Positions 44,391-52,894 of a stretch of 64,000 bases of DNA are shown here, in pieces. The notes under the pieces are model-generated. The model was not told where the DNA came from. It was given only the letters and a program-made list of their open reading frames with translations, and made no database searches. The stretch comes from Telmatospirillum siberiense (GTDB taxonomy: Bacteria > Pseudomonadota > Alphaproteobacteria > Rhodospirillales > Magnetospirillaceae). The first letter of the stretch is position 1. Every line of letters begins with the position of its first letter. Position numbers and translations under genes: made by a program. The stretch lies in NCBI RefSeq assembly GCF_002845745.1, contig NZ_PIUM01000026.1:34778-98777 (forward strand), read 5' to 3'.

Positions 44391-44434
44391 ATGCCTTCGG
44401 CTTCGGGCAAGCTCAAGCGCCGCTCGGGCTTCGT
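44391..44434. repeat. palindromic intergenic repeat, copy D (inverted)
   Basis: On the minus strand this reads CGAAGCCCGAGCGGCGC, then TTGAGCTTGCCCGAAGCC and GAAGGCAT. It matches the second module of copy B in reverse orientation with few differences. It sits directly after a long palindrome, as the module does in copies A and B. Confidence 0.6.
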
Positions 44435-44720
44435 GGCACCTTTCATTGAAGATGAAACGCGCCACTAGCTTTTCAAAGTGCGCGCCCCTTGGCGTCGATC
44501 GGTTTTCCCGCTTTTTGATCCCGGCAAGATGCGTCATTCCCGGCTAAAACCCTTCATCTCGCTGGGTTGCACGGCATGCGCAAAAAGTCTAGGCTGCGCA
44601 AAGTCCGGGCCGATTTAAGCTTCGGCGCCGGCTCTGGAAAATTCGGCGAAACGTCCCCGCTCCGCTGGCGGTATCGTGCGTCGCCGGGGGCTTTACGGCC
44701 CTCACTTATCAGGAAACGCC

Positions 44721-46070
44721 ATGCGCCCCGATCTCGCGGCAAAATACGATCTGCGGGTTCCCCGCTATACCTCCTACCCCACCGCGCCGCATTTCACGCC
44801 CGCGGTCGGAGCCGACCGCTATGGACAATGGCTGTCCGAATTGCCCCCGGACGCGCCGCTGTCGCTCTATGTGCATGTCGCCTATTGCGCCGAGATGTGC
44901 TGGTTCTGCGGCTGTCATACCAAGATCACGCGGCAATACGCTCCGGTCGCCGACTATATGGACTGCGTCTGGCGCGAGATCGATATGGTGGCGGCGCGGC
45001 TTCCTGGACGGATGACAGCCCGGCACATGCATTTCGGTGGCGGCAGCCCGACCATTCTGACGCCGGAGGATTTCGTCGCCACCGTCGAACGGCTGCGGAA
45101 CAAATTCCTGCTGGCCGAGGACGCGGAAATCGCCGTCGAACTCGACCCCCGCACCGCCGACGAGGCCTATGTCAGGGCGATGGCCGGTTGCGGGGTCACC
45201 CGCGCCAGCATCGGCGTGCAGGATTTCAATCCCCAAGTCCAAGAGGCCATCAATCGCATCCAGCCCTATGACGTCACCGCCCGGGTAATCTCCTGGCTGC
45301 GTCAATACGGCGTCTCGCAAATCAACATGGACCTGGTCTATGGCCTGCCGCACCAGACCGTGGACAGTCTGCACGAGACCATCGATCTGGCCGTCGATTT
45401 CCAGCCGCGGCGAATCGCCTTGTTCGGCTATGCCCATGTTCCGTGGATGAAGAAACATCAGCGGCTGATTCCCGAAGCGGCGCTGCCGGATATCGCCGAA
45501 CGCTGGCGCCAATATGACATGGCCACCCATCATCTGGTTCAACGTGGTTATGTGCAGATCGGACTGGACCACTTCGCCCGCGAAGACGACGAGATGGCGA
45601 TCGCCCTCAAGGAAAGGCGCCTGCATCGTAATTTCCAGGGTTATACGACCGACGCAGCCCCCTATCTGATCGGCTTCGGCGCGTCGGGCATCGGCTCCCT
45701 GCCCCAAGGCTACGTCGCCAACGAGGGGGGAATCCACGCCTACAAGGATACGATCCGGGCCGGTCGGCTGGCTACGGCGCGCGGGGTCGGGGTCAGTTCC
45801 GACGACCTTCTGCGGCGGGCGCTGATCGAACGGCTGATGTGCGACCTGGCGCTCGACGTCGAGGCGGTTTGCGCGCGCTTTAACGCCGATCCCGCGCAGT
45901 TCGACGACGATCTCGCCCAGTTAACGGGGCTGGAGGCCGATGGCCTGCTGGTGCGCCAGGGCCGGCGGCTCACCATCACCGACGAGGGCCGCCCGCTGGT
46001 ACGCGCGGCCTGCGCGGCCTTCGACCGTTACCTGAAAGCCGGTGAAGCCCGCCATTCGAAAGCGGTCTGA
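44721..46070 (+). CDS. hemN: oxygen-independent coproporphyrinogen III oxidase
   Basis: A 449-residue radical-SAM enzyme that decarboxylates coproporphyrinogen III to protoporphyrinogen IX without oxygen. It starts DLAAKYDLRVPRYTSYPTAPHF, has the cluster motif YCAEMCWFCGC (C-x3-C-x2-C, near residue 60), then HFGGGSPT, and the family's IGFGASGIGS late. The ATG at 44721 has AGGA about seven bases upstream. The macro-domain gene begins at the next base after its stop, so they are coupled. Confidence 0.95.
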   Translation: MRPDLAAKYDLRVPRYTSYPTAPHFTPAVGADRYGQWLSELPPDAPLSLYVHVAYCAEMCWFCGCHTKITRQYAPVADYMDCVWREIDMVAARLPGRMTARHMHFGGGSPTILTPEDFVATVERLRNKFLLAEDAEIAVELDPRTADEAYVRAMAGCGVTRASIGVQDFNPQVQEAINRIQPYDVTARVISWLRQYGVSQINMDLVYGLPHQTVDSLHETIDLAVDFQPRRIALFGYAHVPWMKKHQRLIPEAALPDIAERWRQYDMATHHLVQRGYVQIGLDHFAREDDEMAIALKERRLHRNFQGYTTDAAPYLIGFGASGIGSLPQGYVANEGGIHAYKDTIRAGRLATARGVGVSSDDLLRRALIERLMCDLALDVEAVCARFNADPAQFDDDLAQLTGLEADGLLVRQGRRLTITDEGRPLVRAACAAFDRYLKAGEARHSKAV

Positions 46071-46604
46071 ATGGAACGGGTGAGCGTCGTCCAGGGCGAC
46101 ATCACCACCCTTTCCGTCGACGCCATCGTCAACGCCGCCAACCCGTCCCTTCTGGGTGGCGGCGGTGTCGACGGCGCCATCCACCGCGCGGCCGGCCCCG
46201 GCCTTCTCGATGAGTGCCGCGGGCTCGGCGGCTGCCGGACTGGAGAGGCGAAAATCACCGGGGGCTTTCGCCTTCCCGCCCGCCATGTCATCCATACGGT
46301 AGGTCCCATATGGCGAGGGGGCACAGCCGGCGAGGATGCGCTGCTGGCCGATTGCTACCGGAATTCCATGAAGATCGCCCTCGCCCACGCGCTGACCAGC
46401 ATCGCTTTTCCCGCCATCTCGACGGGCGTCTACGGCTTTCCTCCCGAACGCGCGGCTCTCGTCGCCGTGCGTAGCGTCCAGGACGTTCTGGCCGACGCCC
46501 CCACCCTTTGCGCGATCATCTTCTGCTGTTTCAGCGACGCCTCCGCCACTCTGCACAAGAACGCCCTGCGGGACATCGGAACCACCTTCACGGGAGAACG
46601 ATAG
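46071..46604 (+). CDS. macro-domain protein, likely O-acetyl-ADP-ribose deacetylase (YmdB-like)
   Basis: A 177-residue single macro domain. It has [40 protein letters not shown] at the N-terminus, then [15 protein letters not shown] and ISTGVYGFP near residue 125. These form the ADP-ribose pocket; the Asn and Asp pair typical of deacetylases is present. It lies directly between hemN and an FAH-family gene, sharing a base with the latter's GTG. Confidence 0.92.
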   Translation: MERVSVVQGDITTLSVDAIVNAANPSLLGGGGVDGAIHRAAGPGLLDECRGLGGCRTGEAKITGGFRLPARHVIHTVGPIWRGGTAGEDALLADCYRNSMKIALAHALTSIAFPAISTGVYGFPPERAALVAVRSVQDVLADAPTLCAIIFCCFSDASATLHKNALRDIGTTFTGER

Positions 46605-47539
46605 TGTCCAAACAAAACTCTGCGACAAGGTCCGTGCCGGCCGGATTGACGCTGCTTTCCATCCGCAACGAAGACGGCAGCGAGACCCTGGGCATCAAGA
46701 CCGCGACGGGGATCATCGACGTCCGCCAGGCAGCGGCGCTGACCGGCGTCGATGCGCCTTTGACCCTCGATCGTCTGCTCCAGGATGGGCGCGGCCCCGA
46801 CCTTGGCCGGCTGATCGCCGCCTTCGACGCCTCCGACAGGGCCAAAGCCGCGCTGCGGCCGGAGGCAGGGCTCCACTATGGCCGGCTGTTCCGCAATCCC
46901 GGCAAGATCCTCTGCGTCGGCCTCAATTATCGCCGCCACGCCGAGGAGGTCGGCATGGCCATTCCGAAAACGCCGATCCTCTTCAGCAAGTTCAACAACG
47001 CCCTGGCTCCGCATAACGCCGCCGTGGAATTGCCGCCCCGGGATCTGTCCTACAAGATCGATTATGAGGTGGAGTTGGTCGTTGTGATCGGACGCGCCGC
47101 CCGCAACGTCTCCGAGGCCGACGCCCTCGACCATGTCGCCGGCTATTGCACGGGAAACGATCTTTCCGCCCGCGATCTTCAGTTGGAACGCGGCAGCCAA
47201 TGGCTGCTCGGCAAGACCCTGGACGGCTTCGCGCCGATCGGGCCTTACTTCGTCTCGGCCGACCAGATCGAGAACCCCAACAATCTTAGGCTGGAAACCA
47301 GACTGAACGGGGAACTGCGGCAGTCTTCGAACACCAACGACTTCATTTTCAATTGTCAGCAGGTGATTTCCTACATCTCGCGGCATTGGACGCTGGAAGC
47401 CGGCGACATCATCTTCACCGGCACGCCGCAAGGCGTGATCCAAGGATTGCCGGCGGACCGCCAGGCTTGGCTGAAAGCCGGCGACAAAGTTGTCTGCAGC
47501 GTCGAGAAATTGGGAGAACTGGCCGTCACGATGGCCTGA
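46604..47539 (+). CDS. fumarylacetoacetate hydrolase-family protein
   Basis: A 311-residue cytoplasmic protein. The C-terminal catalytic domain shows GLNYRRHAEEVGM, the metal-binding DYEVELVVVIGR, GNDLSARDLQLERG, and the late TPQGVIQG. Members hydrolyse or decarboxylate acylpyruvates and aromatic ring-cleavage products; the substrate here cannot be set. It starts with GTG overlapping the macro-gene stop and has GGAG eight bases upstream. The downstream repeat E follows immediately. Confidence 0.9.
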   Translation: MSKQNSATRSVPAGLTLLSIRNEDGSETLGIKTATGIIDVRQAAALTGVDAPLTLDRLLQDGRGPDLGRLIAAFDASDRAKAALRPEAGLHYGRLFRNPGKILCVGLNYRRHAEEVGMAIPKTPILFSKFNNALAPHNAAVELPPRDLSYKIDYEVELVVVIGRAARNVSEADALDHVAGYCTGNDLSARDLQLERGSQWLLGKTLDGFAPIGPYFVSADQIENPNNLRLETRLNGELRQSSNTNDFIFNCQQVISYISRHWTLEAGDIIFTGTPQGVIQGLPADRQAWLKAGDKVVCSVEKLGELAVTMA

Positions 47540-47543
47540 TAAC

Positions 47544-48080
47544 TCAGATGACGCCTGAGCCTCCGGCTTCGGCGGGCGCCCGCGCCGCGCGGGCTTCTTT
47601 TTTCATGCGCAGGATGGTCGAGACATTCACCACCGCGATGGTGGCCTCGAGCAAAGTGCCGCCGATCGATCCGCTGATGACGTTGTTGACCAGCCACAGG
47701 AGGGTGCTGCTCAACAGGAAAAGACGCATCGACACGCCATGCAGAAAAAACACGGCGACGGTGGCGATGCAGGACGCGATGATCGGAAACCAGCCGAAGA
47801 TATCGGTGGCCAGATGCGCCCCCAGGGCGATGCCGATGGCCAGCATCAGCAAGGCGACCTTGGGCGAACGCGTCCGCAACGCCAGAAGCGAACGCAGCCC
47901 GGAAACGAGCGAACTGGCCGACGCCGGAAGATTGCCCAACAGCACGAAATGCACGGCATAGACCAGGCATTCCGAGGCGTTCAGAAATTTGAGACGCCGG
48001 TCGCTTTTTTGCAGAAACGCCAAAATCCCAACAACGAATGCGGCATAGCCCACGCATTGTGCCGGAGAAAAGAAATTCAT
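47544..48080 (-). CDS. YgjV-family inner-membrane protein
   Basis: A 178-residue protein with about five hydrophobic helices, starting MNFFSPAQCVGYAAFVVGILAFLQKSDRRLKFLNASECLVYAVHFVLLG. This is the pattern of the E. coli YgjV family, whose function is unknown. The start at 48080 is the first Met with family-like text; the frame is open to 48302. Its last 15 or so codons are formed by a copy of the intergenic palindromic repeat. It is convergent with the FAH-family gene. Confidence 0.8.
   Translation of the reverse strand: MNFFSPAQCVGYAAFVVGILAFLQKSDRRLKFLNASECLVYAVHFVLLGNLPASASSLVSGLRSLLALRTRSPKVALLMLAIGIALGAHLATDIFGWFPIIASCIATVAVFFLHGVSMRLFLLSSTLLWLVNNVISGSIGGTLLEATIAVVNVSTILRMKKEARAARAPAEAGGSGVI
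47548..47597. repeat. palindromic repeat, copy E, inside the 3' end of the YgjV-family gene
   Basis: On the minus strand it reads GAAGCCCGCGCGGCGCGGG, then CGCCCGCCGAAGCCGGAGGC and a TCAT further on. This matches the GCCCGAGCGGCG...GCCGAAGCCGGAGGCG module of copies B and D. It encodes the Ala/Arg-rich end of the YgjV-family protein, suggesting that the repeat extended the reading frame. Confidence 0.55.
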
Positions 48081-48165
48081 CCTTGAATACCCTAACCTAT
48101 AATCCGAGGTGCATATTTTGGCGGTGCAATAAAAATTTGAAGGCATCCTTTCCGCAAATTCGCCT

Positions 48166-49125
48166 TCAAAGCAAGCCCCTCGCCCGAATCTCCCGGGCCA
48201 CGTCGTCCGAGGCGTTGAGCGGCGGATGGGTCCATGGCGTCGGATCCCCCCCCAGCGGACGCGCATAACCTTCGGCAAAAAGCGATGCGTGCAGCCTGGC
48301 ATGCTTGCCGCTTACCAAACCGGGCGGGGAAAATATGTAGACCGGCCCCCCATTGGCGCAAGCTTCGGAACACATGGTCATGGAATCGCCGGTCACCACG
48401 ACGCGGTCGGCCAAAGCCAGAAAACCGAGATAGGGATTTTCCTCCCCCTCCCGCCAGCGAAAGAAGTAGCGGGGCTCGGGCAAATCGGCAAGCAGGACGT
48501 CGACGACCTCAGGAGGAGTCCGCCGGCTGGTGGTCACCAGAATCGAGCCGCCCATTCCTTCATGCAAGGCCCTGACACCGGCGGCCAACTGGCGTCCGCG
48601 GTCGGCCCCGAAAGGCTTTCCCTTGGTCGCGCCGCCGACCACCACGGTGAGATAGGGTCCAGGCAGGCAAGCGAGACGCTCTCTCCATTTCGCTTTTTCG
48701 GCAGCCAGCACGGCGGGAACCACGCGATGGCACGACCCCAGGATTCGAAAGATATTCGGCCGGTCCAGGGCGTCGTCATGGCGGGGAACGACGATGAGAT
48801 CGCATTCCGAGCGCCCCGGCCATCCGGGATCCATGAGCTGCACCAGGCGGCAGCTCGAGCGGTGCTTGATCCATCGCCCGATGGGAGCGGTGCGCCGCCC
48901 CGCACCGAGGACGAGATCCGGCCACGGCGGAGCCAACGCCTCCCGGCTGGCGGGAGCGACCCCCATAAGACCGGCACCCTTGAAAAGATTATGCCATCCC
49001 CCACGGCGATCATAGGCGATCGTCCGCACGACGAAAGGCTCCGCGAGAGCTTCGGCCACGCCAAGGGCTTGGGCGACATTCCCCGCTCGGTCATCAGCCA
49101 ACACCCAAACCCTGTCCTTCGCCAT
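48166..49125 (-). CDS. ELM1-family (mitochondrial-fission ELM1-like) protein
   Basis: A 319-residue protein of the ELM1/GtrOC1-like family, common in alphaproteobacteria. It contains VWVLADDRAGNVAQALGVAEAL, PDLVLGAGRRTAPIGRWIK, VVVGGATKGKPFG, VTTSRRTPP, and VTGDSMTMCSEACANG. The fold resembles GT-B glycosyltransferases; the bacterial role is unknown. A GGAAG lies seven bases before the ATG at 49125, while the ATG at 49131 is too close to it. Confidence 0.88.
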   Translation of the reverse strand: MAKDRVWVLADDRAGNVAQALGVAEALAEPFVVRTIAYDRRGGWHNLFKGAGLMGVAPASREALAPPWPDLVLGAGRRTAPIGRWIKHRSSCRLVQLMDPGWPGRSECDLIVVPRHDDALDRPNIFRILGSCHRVVPAVLAAEKAKWRERLACLPGPYLTVVVGGATKGKPFGADRGRQLAAGVRALHEGMGGSILVTTSRRTPPEVVDVLLADLPEPRYFFRWREGEENPYLGFLALADRVVVTGDSMTMCSEACANGGPVYIFSPPGLVSGKHARLHASLFAEGYARPLGGDPTPWTHPPLNASDDVAREIRARGLL

Positions 49126-49433
49126 TCCCATGCTTCCGCTACCGAAAGACCTCGCTTACGTCCTTGACGGTTGCGCTGTCAATGCCGGGACGACGCATGC
49201 CCCCCTTGCGAGAGGGCTTTGATCAAACGATATAGGAGATCCGTGTGGATTTGCCGGAACTGTCCTTATCCCCGGATGCGAGGCCTGCGGCCTCGTTTCG
49301 CCGGTCGGGATGACTGCCTCCGCCGGTATGGCTTCCGCATTTTCGAATGATAGCCTTGCGACAGGTGAACAACGCGAACCAAAGCGCTATTATTCCATCA
49401 CTGAGGCAATGGCTTTTCGTCAGGAAGGATGAC
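49126..49433. other. 308-base intergenic region without a recognised gene
   Basis: It separates the divergent ELM1-family gene and the small zinc-finger gene, so it should hold two promoters. A TTTGATCAAA palindrome at 49218-49227 is the only marked motif and is not a convincing FNR site. No RNA gene or coding-like frame was found. Confidence 0.5.
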
Positions 49434-49664
49434 ATGGACGAAATCGACCTCGCCGCCGATGTCGCGGCTCTGTTCACCGAAGCCGCCGTTGAAAGCGCTC
49501 GGCACCGCGACTTGGGCCCTTTGTCGACGGGGATTTGCAAGTCCTGCAATGAAGCGATCGAACCTGAACGGTTGAAAGCGACACCCTATGCGAAACTTTG
49601 CGCCAGTTGCGCCGCCGAGGCCGAAGAGGAGGCATTGAGATCCAGGCGCCGCGGACCAGGCTGA
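49434..49664 (+). CDS. small DksA/TraR-type zinc-finger protein
   Basis: A 76-residue protein. An acidic helical N-terminus (MDEIDLAADVAALFTEAAVESA) is followed by a four-Cys zinc finger: ICKSCNEAI and LCASCAAE. Length and finger match the short TraR-like members rather than full DksA, which has a long coiled coil. TraR-like proteins bind the RNA polymerase secondary channel. An AGGAAGGA ribosome site ends about five bases before the ATG. Confidence 0.88.
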   Translation: MDEIDLAADVAALFTEAAVESARHRDLGPLSTGICKSCNEAIEPERLKATPYAKLCASCAAEAEEEALRSRRRGPG

Positions 49665-49706
49665 CGCCCGTCCGGCCTCGACCGGACCTTGAAAATATCA
49701 CGGAAC

Positions 49707-49731
49707 GCCCGGCGGGATCGACCCGCCGGGC
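49707..49731 (+). terminator. strong hairpin after the zinc-finger gene
   Basis: GCCCGGCGGG (49707-49716) pairs perfectly with CCCGCCGGGC (49722-49731) around a five-base loop. The sequence after it (TTGGAG) is not a T-run, so intrinsic termination is only possible. The rest of the 228-base gap shows nothing. Confidence 0.5.
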
Positions 49732-49892
49732 TTGGAGTCCAGCCCGTTCGGATTGAATGACGCCCGCCAGTCCAAGCGTCGTTCGTGAAAGGCGACCGGC
49801 CTCCCCGCCCGTCACGCTTATGAAGGCTTGACGGGTATTTTCACGAAGATCAGGCTGAAATCACCGCTGGGCAATAGACGGGGGGCACTTCA

Positions 49893-50120
49893 ATGACACT
49901 GGCCCACCAAGACGTTATCGCCATTCTCGGCCATTACGACGATATCCGTGTGGTCGAAATCATCGAGACGGGAGCCACCGGCCCCGAACTGGTGGAAGCC
50001 AAGCGATGGCTCGCCGGGGAACGGCGGACCTTGGGCGAGGACCAGCCCCTTCGCCCGGCCATCGTGAACGAACTCTATGAAATTCTCAGTGCCGAGGATC
50101 CCGAGTGGGACGAGGCCTGA
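49893..50120 (+). CDS. small hypothetical protein, 75 aa
   Basis: An acidic, soluble-looking 75-residue protein (AHQDVIAILGHYDDIRVVEIIETGATGPELVEAKRWLAG, ending in DPEWDEA). It has codon use like its neighbours. I do not recognise a family. It has no signal peptide or membrane segment. A GGGGGCA-like ribosome site is about 13 bases upstream. It ends 15 bases before the convergent enoyl-CoA hydratase. Confidence 0.7.
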   Translation: MTLAHQDVIAILGHYDDIRVVEIIETGATGPELVEAKRWLAGERRTLGEDQPLRPAIVNELYEILSAEDPEWDEA

Positions 50121-50135
50121 CCGGCCTCATCCCTG

Positions 50136-50915
50136 TCAGGCGCCGATAAAGCGGGGTGGACGTTTCTCCGAAAAAGCGGCCATGCCTTCGGCGAAGTCGC
50201 GCGTCTGAAGACAGTCGTGGGCCGCCGCGAGATCGGCGGCGGAAAAGGCCCCACCTTCCCCGACACGGCGGATGAAGGCCTTATGACGCCGGTTGACGAG
50301 GGGTGCGTTGGCGGTGATGCGCCGAAGCGTCGCCTGCACCTCCCCCTCCAGCGCCTCGTCTTCGACCACCCGATGCACCAGCCCCATCGACAGGGCCTCG
50401 TCGGCCGGAAAAACCCGCCCCTCCAACAGGATTTCCGACATCCGCGCCGGCCCGACCAGCCGTTGCAGGCCCGCCAATTCAGGCAATGTCATCACCACCG
50501 AAATCTTTCCCACGGGCACGCCGAAACGCGCGGACCGGGCGGCCAGCCGCAAATCGCATTGCGCCGCCAGTTCCAAGCCGGCTCCCACGCATGGTCCATA
50601 GATCTGCGCGACGACGGGATGTGGACAATCGGCAACGGCGGCCAGTCCACGCCGCAAAGTCGCATCGTAGTTTTCGGCCCGCACCGGGTCCGAACGAAGG
50701 GTGGCGAATTCCGAAATATCCGCCCCGGCGGCGAAGGCCTTGCACCCCATGCCCCGCAAAACGACGCAACGAAGATCCATGTCGGCGCTCACCGTCTCGA
50801 ATGCGGTGGCCAGCTCCCGCCAGGCCGCCAGATTCAGGGCGTTCAACCGATCCTCTCGGTTGAACGATATCGTTGCGACAAATCCGCTACGGTGAAGCTC
50901 GATCAAATTGTTCAT
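50136..50915 (-). CDS. enoyl-CoA hydratase/isomerase-family protein
   Basis: A 259-residue crotonase-fold enzyme. The first oxyanion segment is FAAGADISEF (near residue 60) and the second is IYGPCVGAGLELAAQCDLRLAA (near 100). The expected first catalytic Glu position lies in GAGLEL, and the second position carries PVGKISVVMTLPE. It probably hydrates trans-2-enoyl-CoA in beta-oxidation, but isomerase or hydrolase roles are possible. The ATG at 50915 has GGAG about seven bases upstream. It is divergent from the second pyrE. Confidence 0.9.
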   Translation of the reverse strand: MNNLIELHRSGFVATISFNREDRLNALNLAAWRELATAFETVSADMDLRCVVLRGMGCKAFAAGADISEFATLRSDPVRAENYDATLRRGLAAVADCPHPVVAQIYGPCVGAGLELAAQCDLRLAARSARFGVPVGKISVVMTLPELAGLQRLVGPARMSEILLEGRVFPADEALSMGLVHRVVEDEALEGEVQATLRRITANAPLVNRRHKAFIRRVGEGGAFSAADLAAAHDCLQTRDFAEGMAAFSEKRPPRFIGA

Positions 50916-51058
50916 ACCCCGCTCCGCCCTTCCTGTTGCACCCATGCCCCTTTTGGCCCTATATCCGCGCCAGAGATTTCTATAGCTGATGGCACCGGCG
51001 TGGGAAATCTACGCCAGCCATCGATCCCGTTCGCCCGGGCCAGTTGGAGTTGAACCCC

Positions 51059-51748
51059 ATGCAATCCGTTTCCCGTACGCCAGAGCAAAGGCAGGCAGGT
51101 CTGACCACCGCCCGCATTCTGCTGGAAATCGGCGCCGTCAATTTTCGCCCCGAAGACCCTTATATTCTGACCTCTGGGTGGAAAAGCCCGGTCTATATCG
51201 ATCTTCTCCGCGTCATTTCCTTCCCCCGCGCGCGGCGCAAGATCACCCGCCTGTCGGCCGAGGCGATCACCCGCGAAGTCGGCTTCGAATCGATCGAAGC
51301 CGTCGCGGGCGGCGAAACCGCCGGCATCCCCTATGCCGCCTGGATTTCCAACAAGCTGTCCCTGCCGATGCTTTATGTGCGCAAGCAGGCCAAGACATTC
51401 GGTCGTCACGAACAGATCGAAGGACGTCTGCGCAAGGGCGAGCGCGTTCTGCTCGTCGGAGATCTGGCTTCGGACGGCACCAGCAAGGTGAATTTCTGCC
51501 AAGCCCTGCGTCAGGCCGGGGCAGAGGTCAGCCACGCTTTCGTGGTGTTCTTTTATGGTGTGTTTCCAGGCGCCATGAAAGCCCTTGAGGAAGTCGGCGT
51601 CGAAATGATCTATCTGGCCAACTGGTGGGATATCCTGGATGTCGCGGAAGAGGACGGCTTCTTCGACAAACCGGCCATCGAAGAGGTCCGCAAGTTCCTC
51701 CACGACCCCATCGCATGGTCGGCCCATAACGGCGGCCGCTCCGCCTGA
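51059..51748 (+). CDS. pyrE: orotate phosphoribosyltransferase, copy 2
   Basis: A 229-residue paralogue of the gene at 233-943, aligning without gaps over almost its whole length. It keeps [45 protein letters not shown] and [17 protein letters not shown]. The PRPP loop reads LLVGDLASDG, with Gly where copy 1 has Glu. That acidic position helps bind the ribose of PRPP in this family, so activity or specificity may differ. The ATG at 51059 has GGAG nine bases before it. It stands alone between the divergent enoyl-CoA hydratase and a convergent secreted-protein gene. Confidence 0.9.
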   Translation: MQSVSRTPEQRQAGLTTARILLEIGAVNFRPEDPYILTSGWKSPVYIDLLRVISFPRARRKITRLSAEAITREVGFESIEAVAGGETAGIPYAAWISNKLSLPMLYVRKQAKTFGRHEQIEGRLRKGERVLLVGDLASDGTSKVNFCQALRQAGAEVSHAFVVFFYGVFPGAMKALEEVGVEMIYLANWWDILDVAEEDGFFDKPAIEEVRKFLHDPIAWSAHNGGRSA

Positions 51749-51852
51749 AACGGTTTTCAGTCGCCCTGAATGCCGTATTTCGCCACTCCCGGGCTTTGGC
51801 CCCCCGGGGGTGGCATATATTGGTCGCTCGCGGACGGATTTGACGCTCCGCC

Positions 51853-52329
51853 CTATTTTCCGCACAGACGGTAATCCATCCTCACTTCATCGGCGCCCTT
51901 GGTGGCGTTGCGCATGACGATCGCCCATCCCTTCTTCTGGACTTGTTCGAGCATGTCCTTGATACCCGAGCAATAAACCTCGGAAAGGGGATAATTGCGA
52001 AAATAGAAGACAATGCGGCCGTTCCACGCTTCCAACCGGTTGTCGGCATCATCGCTGAATTCGCGCTGGAACGCCGTTTTACGGGCGTTGGTCTGGGCGG
52101 CGAAACGAGCACCGAAGCGCTGATCAATATCGTCCCATAGGGACTGCGTATGCATGTTCCAAGGCTGGCCGTCGCAACCACGCGCCCCTTCCCGCAACCG
52201 CAATCCCAGACGCACGATCTGCTCGGCCTTTTCCTCGGCGGCGGAGAAACAGCCACGTGGCGCGCGCTGCGCCTGCGCGAAACCCGGAAGGAATGAAATC
52301 AACAGAACGAGGGACAGAATTCTCAGCAT
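51853..52329 (-). CDS. secreted hypothetical protein, 158 aa
   Basis: A signal peptide (MLRILSLVLLISFLPGFAQA, cleavage near residue 20) precedes a mature part with four Cys (RGCFSAAE, ARGCDGQPW, EVYCSGIK, YRLCGK) that could form two disulfides. A central WNMHTQSLWDDIDQRFG and RIVFYFRNYPLSEVYC are typical of a small periplasmic domain, but I cannot name the family. The ATG at 52329 is preferred to a TTG two codons earlier. Confidence 0.7.
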   Translation of the reverse strand: MLRILSLVLLISFLPGFAQAQRAPRGCFSAAEEKAEQIVRLGLRLREGARGCDGQPWNMHTQSLWDDIDQRFGARFAAQTNARKTAFQREFSDDADNRLEAWNGRIVFYFRNYPLSEVYCSGIKDMLEQVQKKGWAIVMRNATKGADEVRMDYRLCGK

Positions 52330-52389
52330 GGCCAAAGCCTACCGCCGTCCCGGCCTTTCGCCAAGATGCAAACCGGAGATCAAGAAACA

Positions 52390-52418
52390 GCCAACCGGCC
52401 CTAAAAGGGCCGGTTGGC
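52390..52418. terminator. 13-bp stem hairpin between two minus-strand genes
   Basis: GCCAACCGGCCCT (52390-52402) pairs perfectly with AGGGCCGGTTGGC (52406-52418) around an AAA loop. No T-run follows on either strand. It lies after the small gene ending at 52484 and before the secreted-protein gene, and may separate their transcripts. Confidence 0.5.
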
Positions 52419-52483
52419 ACGGCGACACCCTCATTTGCTTAGTTCAGGGACGTCTCCTCATTCTCGGAAGAGCGCCGCCGGGA

Positions 52484-52669
52484 TCAATGGGAAATCAAGC
52501 TTTCCTTGCTGGCCTCCTCGACCATCTCCAGCCATCGGCCAATGGCTATTCGAACCTCGTCCTCGGACGCGTGCCCGGAAAGCAACCCCTCACGAGTCAA
52601 CAACTCTTTGACCCGATTGAACATCCAGAGGTGAGAACTCATTTCGACGTGGGTTTCCAGCGGTCTCAT
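52484..52669 (-). CDS. small hypothetical protein, 61 aa
   Basis: A helical, soluble-looking protein (HLWMFNRVKELLTREGLLSG, then EDEVRIAIGRWLEMVEEASKE). A minus-strand GAGG lies five bases before the ATG at 52669; an ATG at 52681 is in frame. No family was recognised. The balanced amphipathic helices and ribosome site favour a real gene. Confidence 0.55.
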   Translation of the reverse strand: MRPLETHVEMSSHLWMFNRVKELLTREGLLSGHASEDEVRIAIGRWLEMVEEASKESLISH

Positions 52670-52894
52670 CGAAGCCTCCATCCCGACCAGGTTTCGTATT
52701 TTTGTGTCGCCTGCCTCTATTTTTCCCGTGTGAAAATCAGTATAGCACCATCCCCCTGACCCGTCACTTGGAGTGAGGTTAACAAGATAAATCTAAAAGG
52801 ATTAAGAGAGACCATCCATTTACGCGAATCGGTGAGATCAATATTCTGGAAATGTTAAAATTTATAAGAAGTGCATCACAGCCAGTGATCTATG

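Larger units (their letters stand above)
44335..44720. other. 386-base intergenic region without a recognised gene
   Basis: It holds a terminator-like palindrome at 44341-44386 and repeat copy D at 44391-44434. The remaining 290 bases contain no tRNA, no coding-like frame and no FNR site that I can support, although the downstream gene encodes an oxygen-independent enzyme. Confidence 0.6.

Noticed and set aside
44387..44720. FNR-type control of hemN
   Set aside because: Anaerobic control would be expected, but no TTGAT-N4-ATCAA match was found; TTGATCCCGGCAA near 44514 has only one half-site.
49218..49227. TTTGATCAAA as an FNR site
   Set aside because: An FNR box needs TTGAT and ATCAA separated by four bases. 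Here the halves abut, so only a chance palindrome can be claimed.
52154..52759. A 201-codon plus-strand frame across the small hypothetical genes
   Set aside because: It crosses two strong hairpins and lies opposite two better-supported minus-strand genes. Its translation has no family character.
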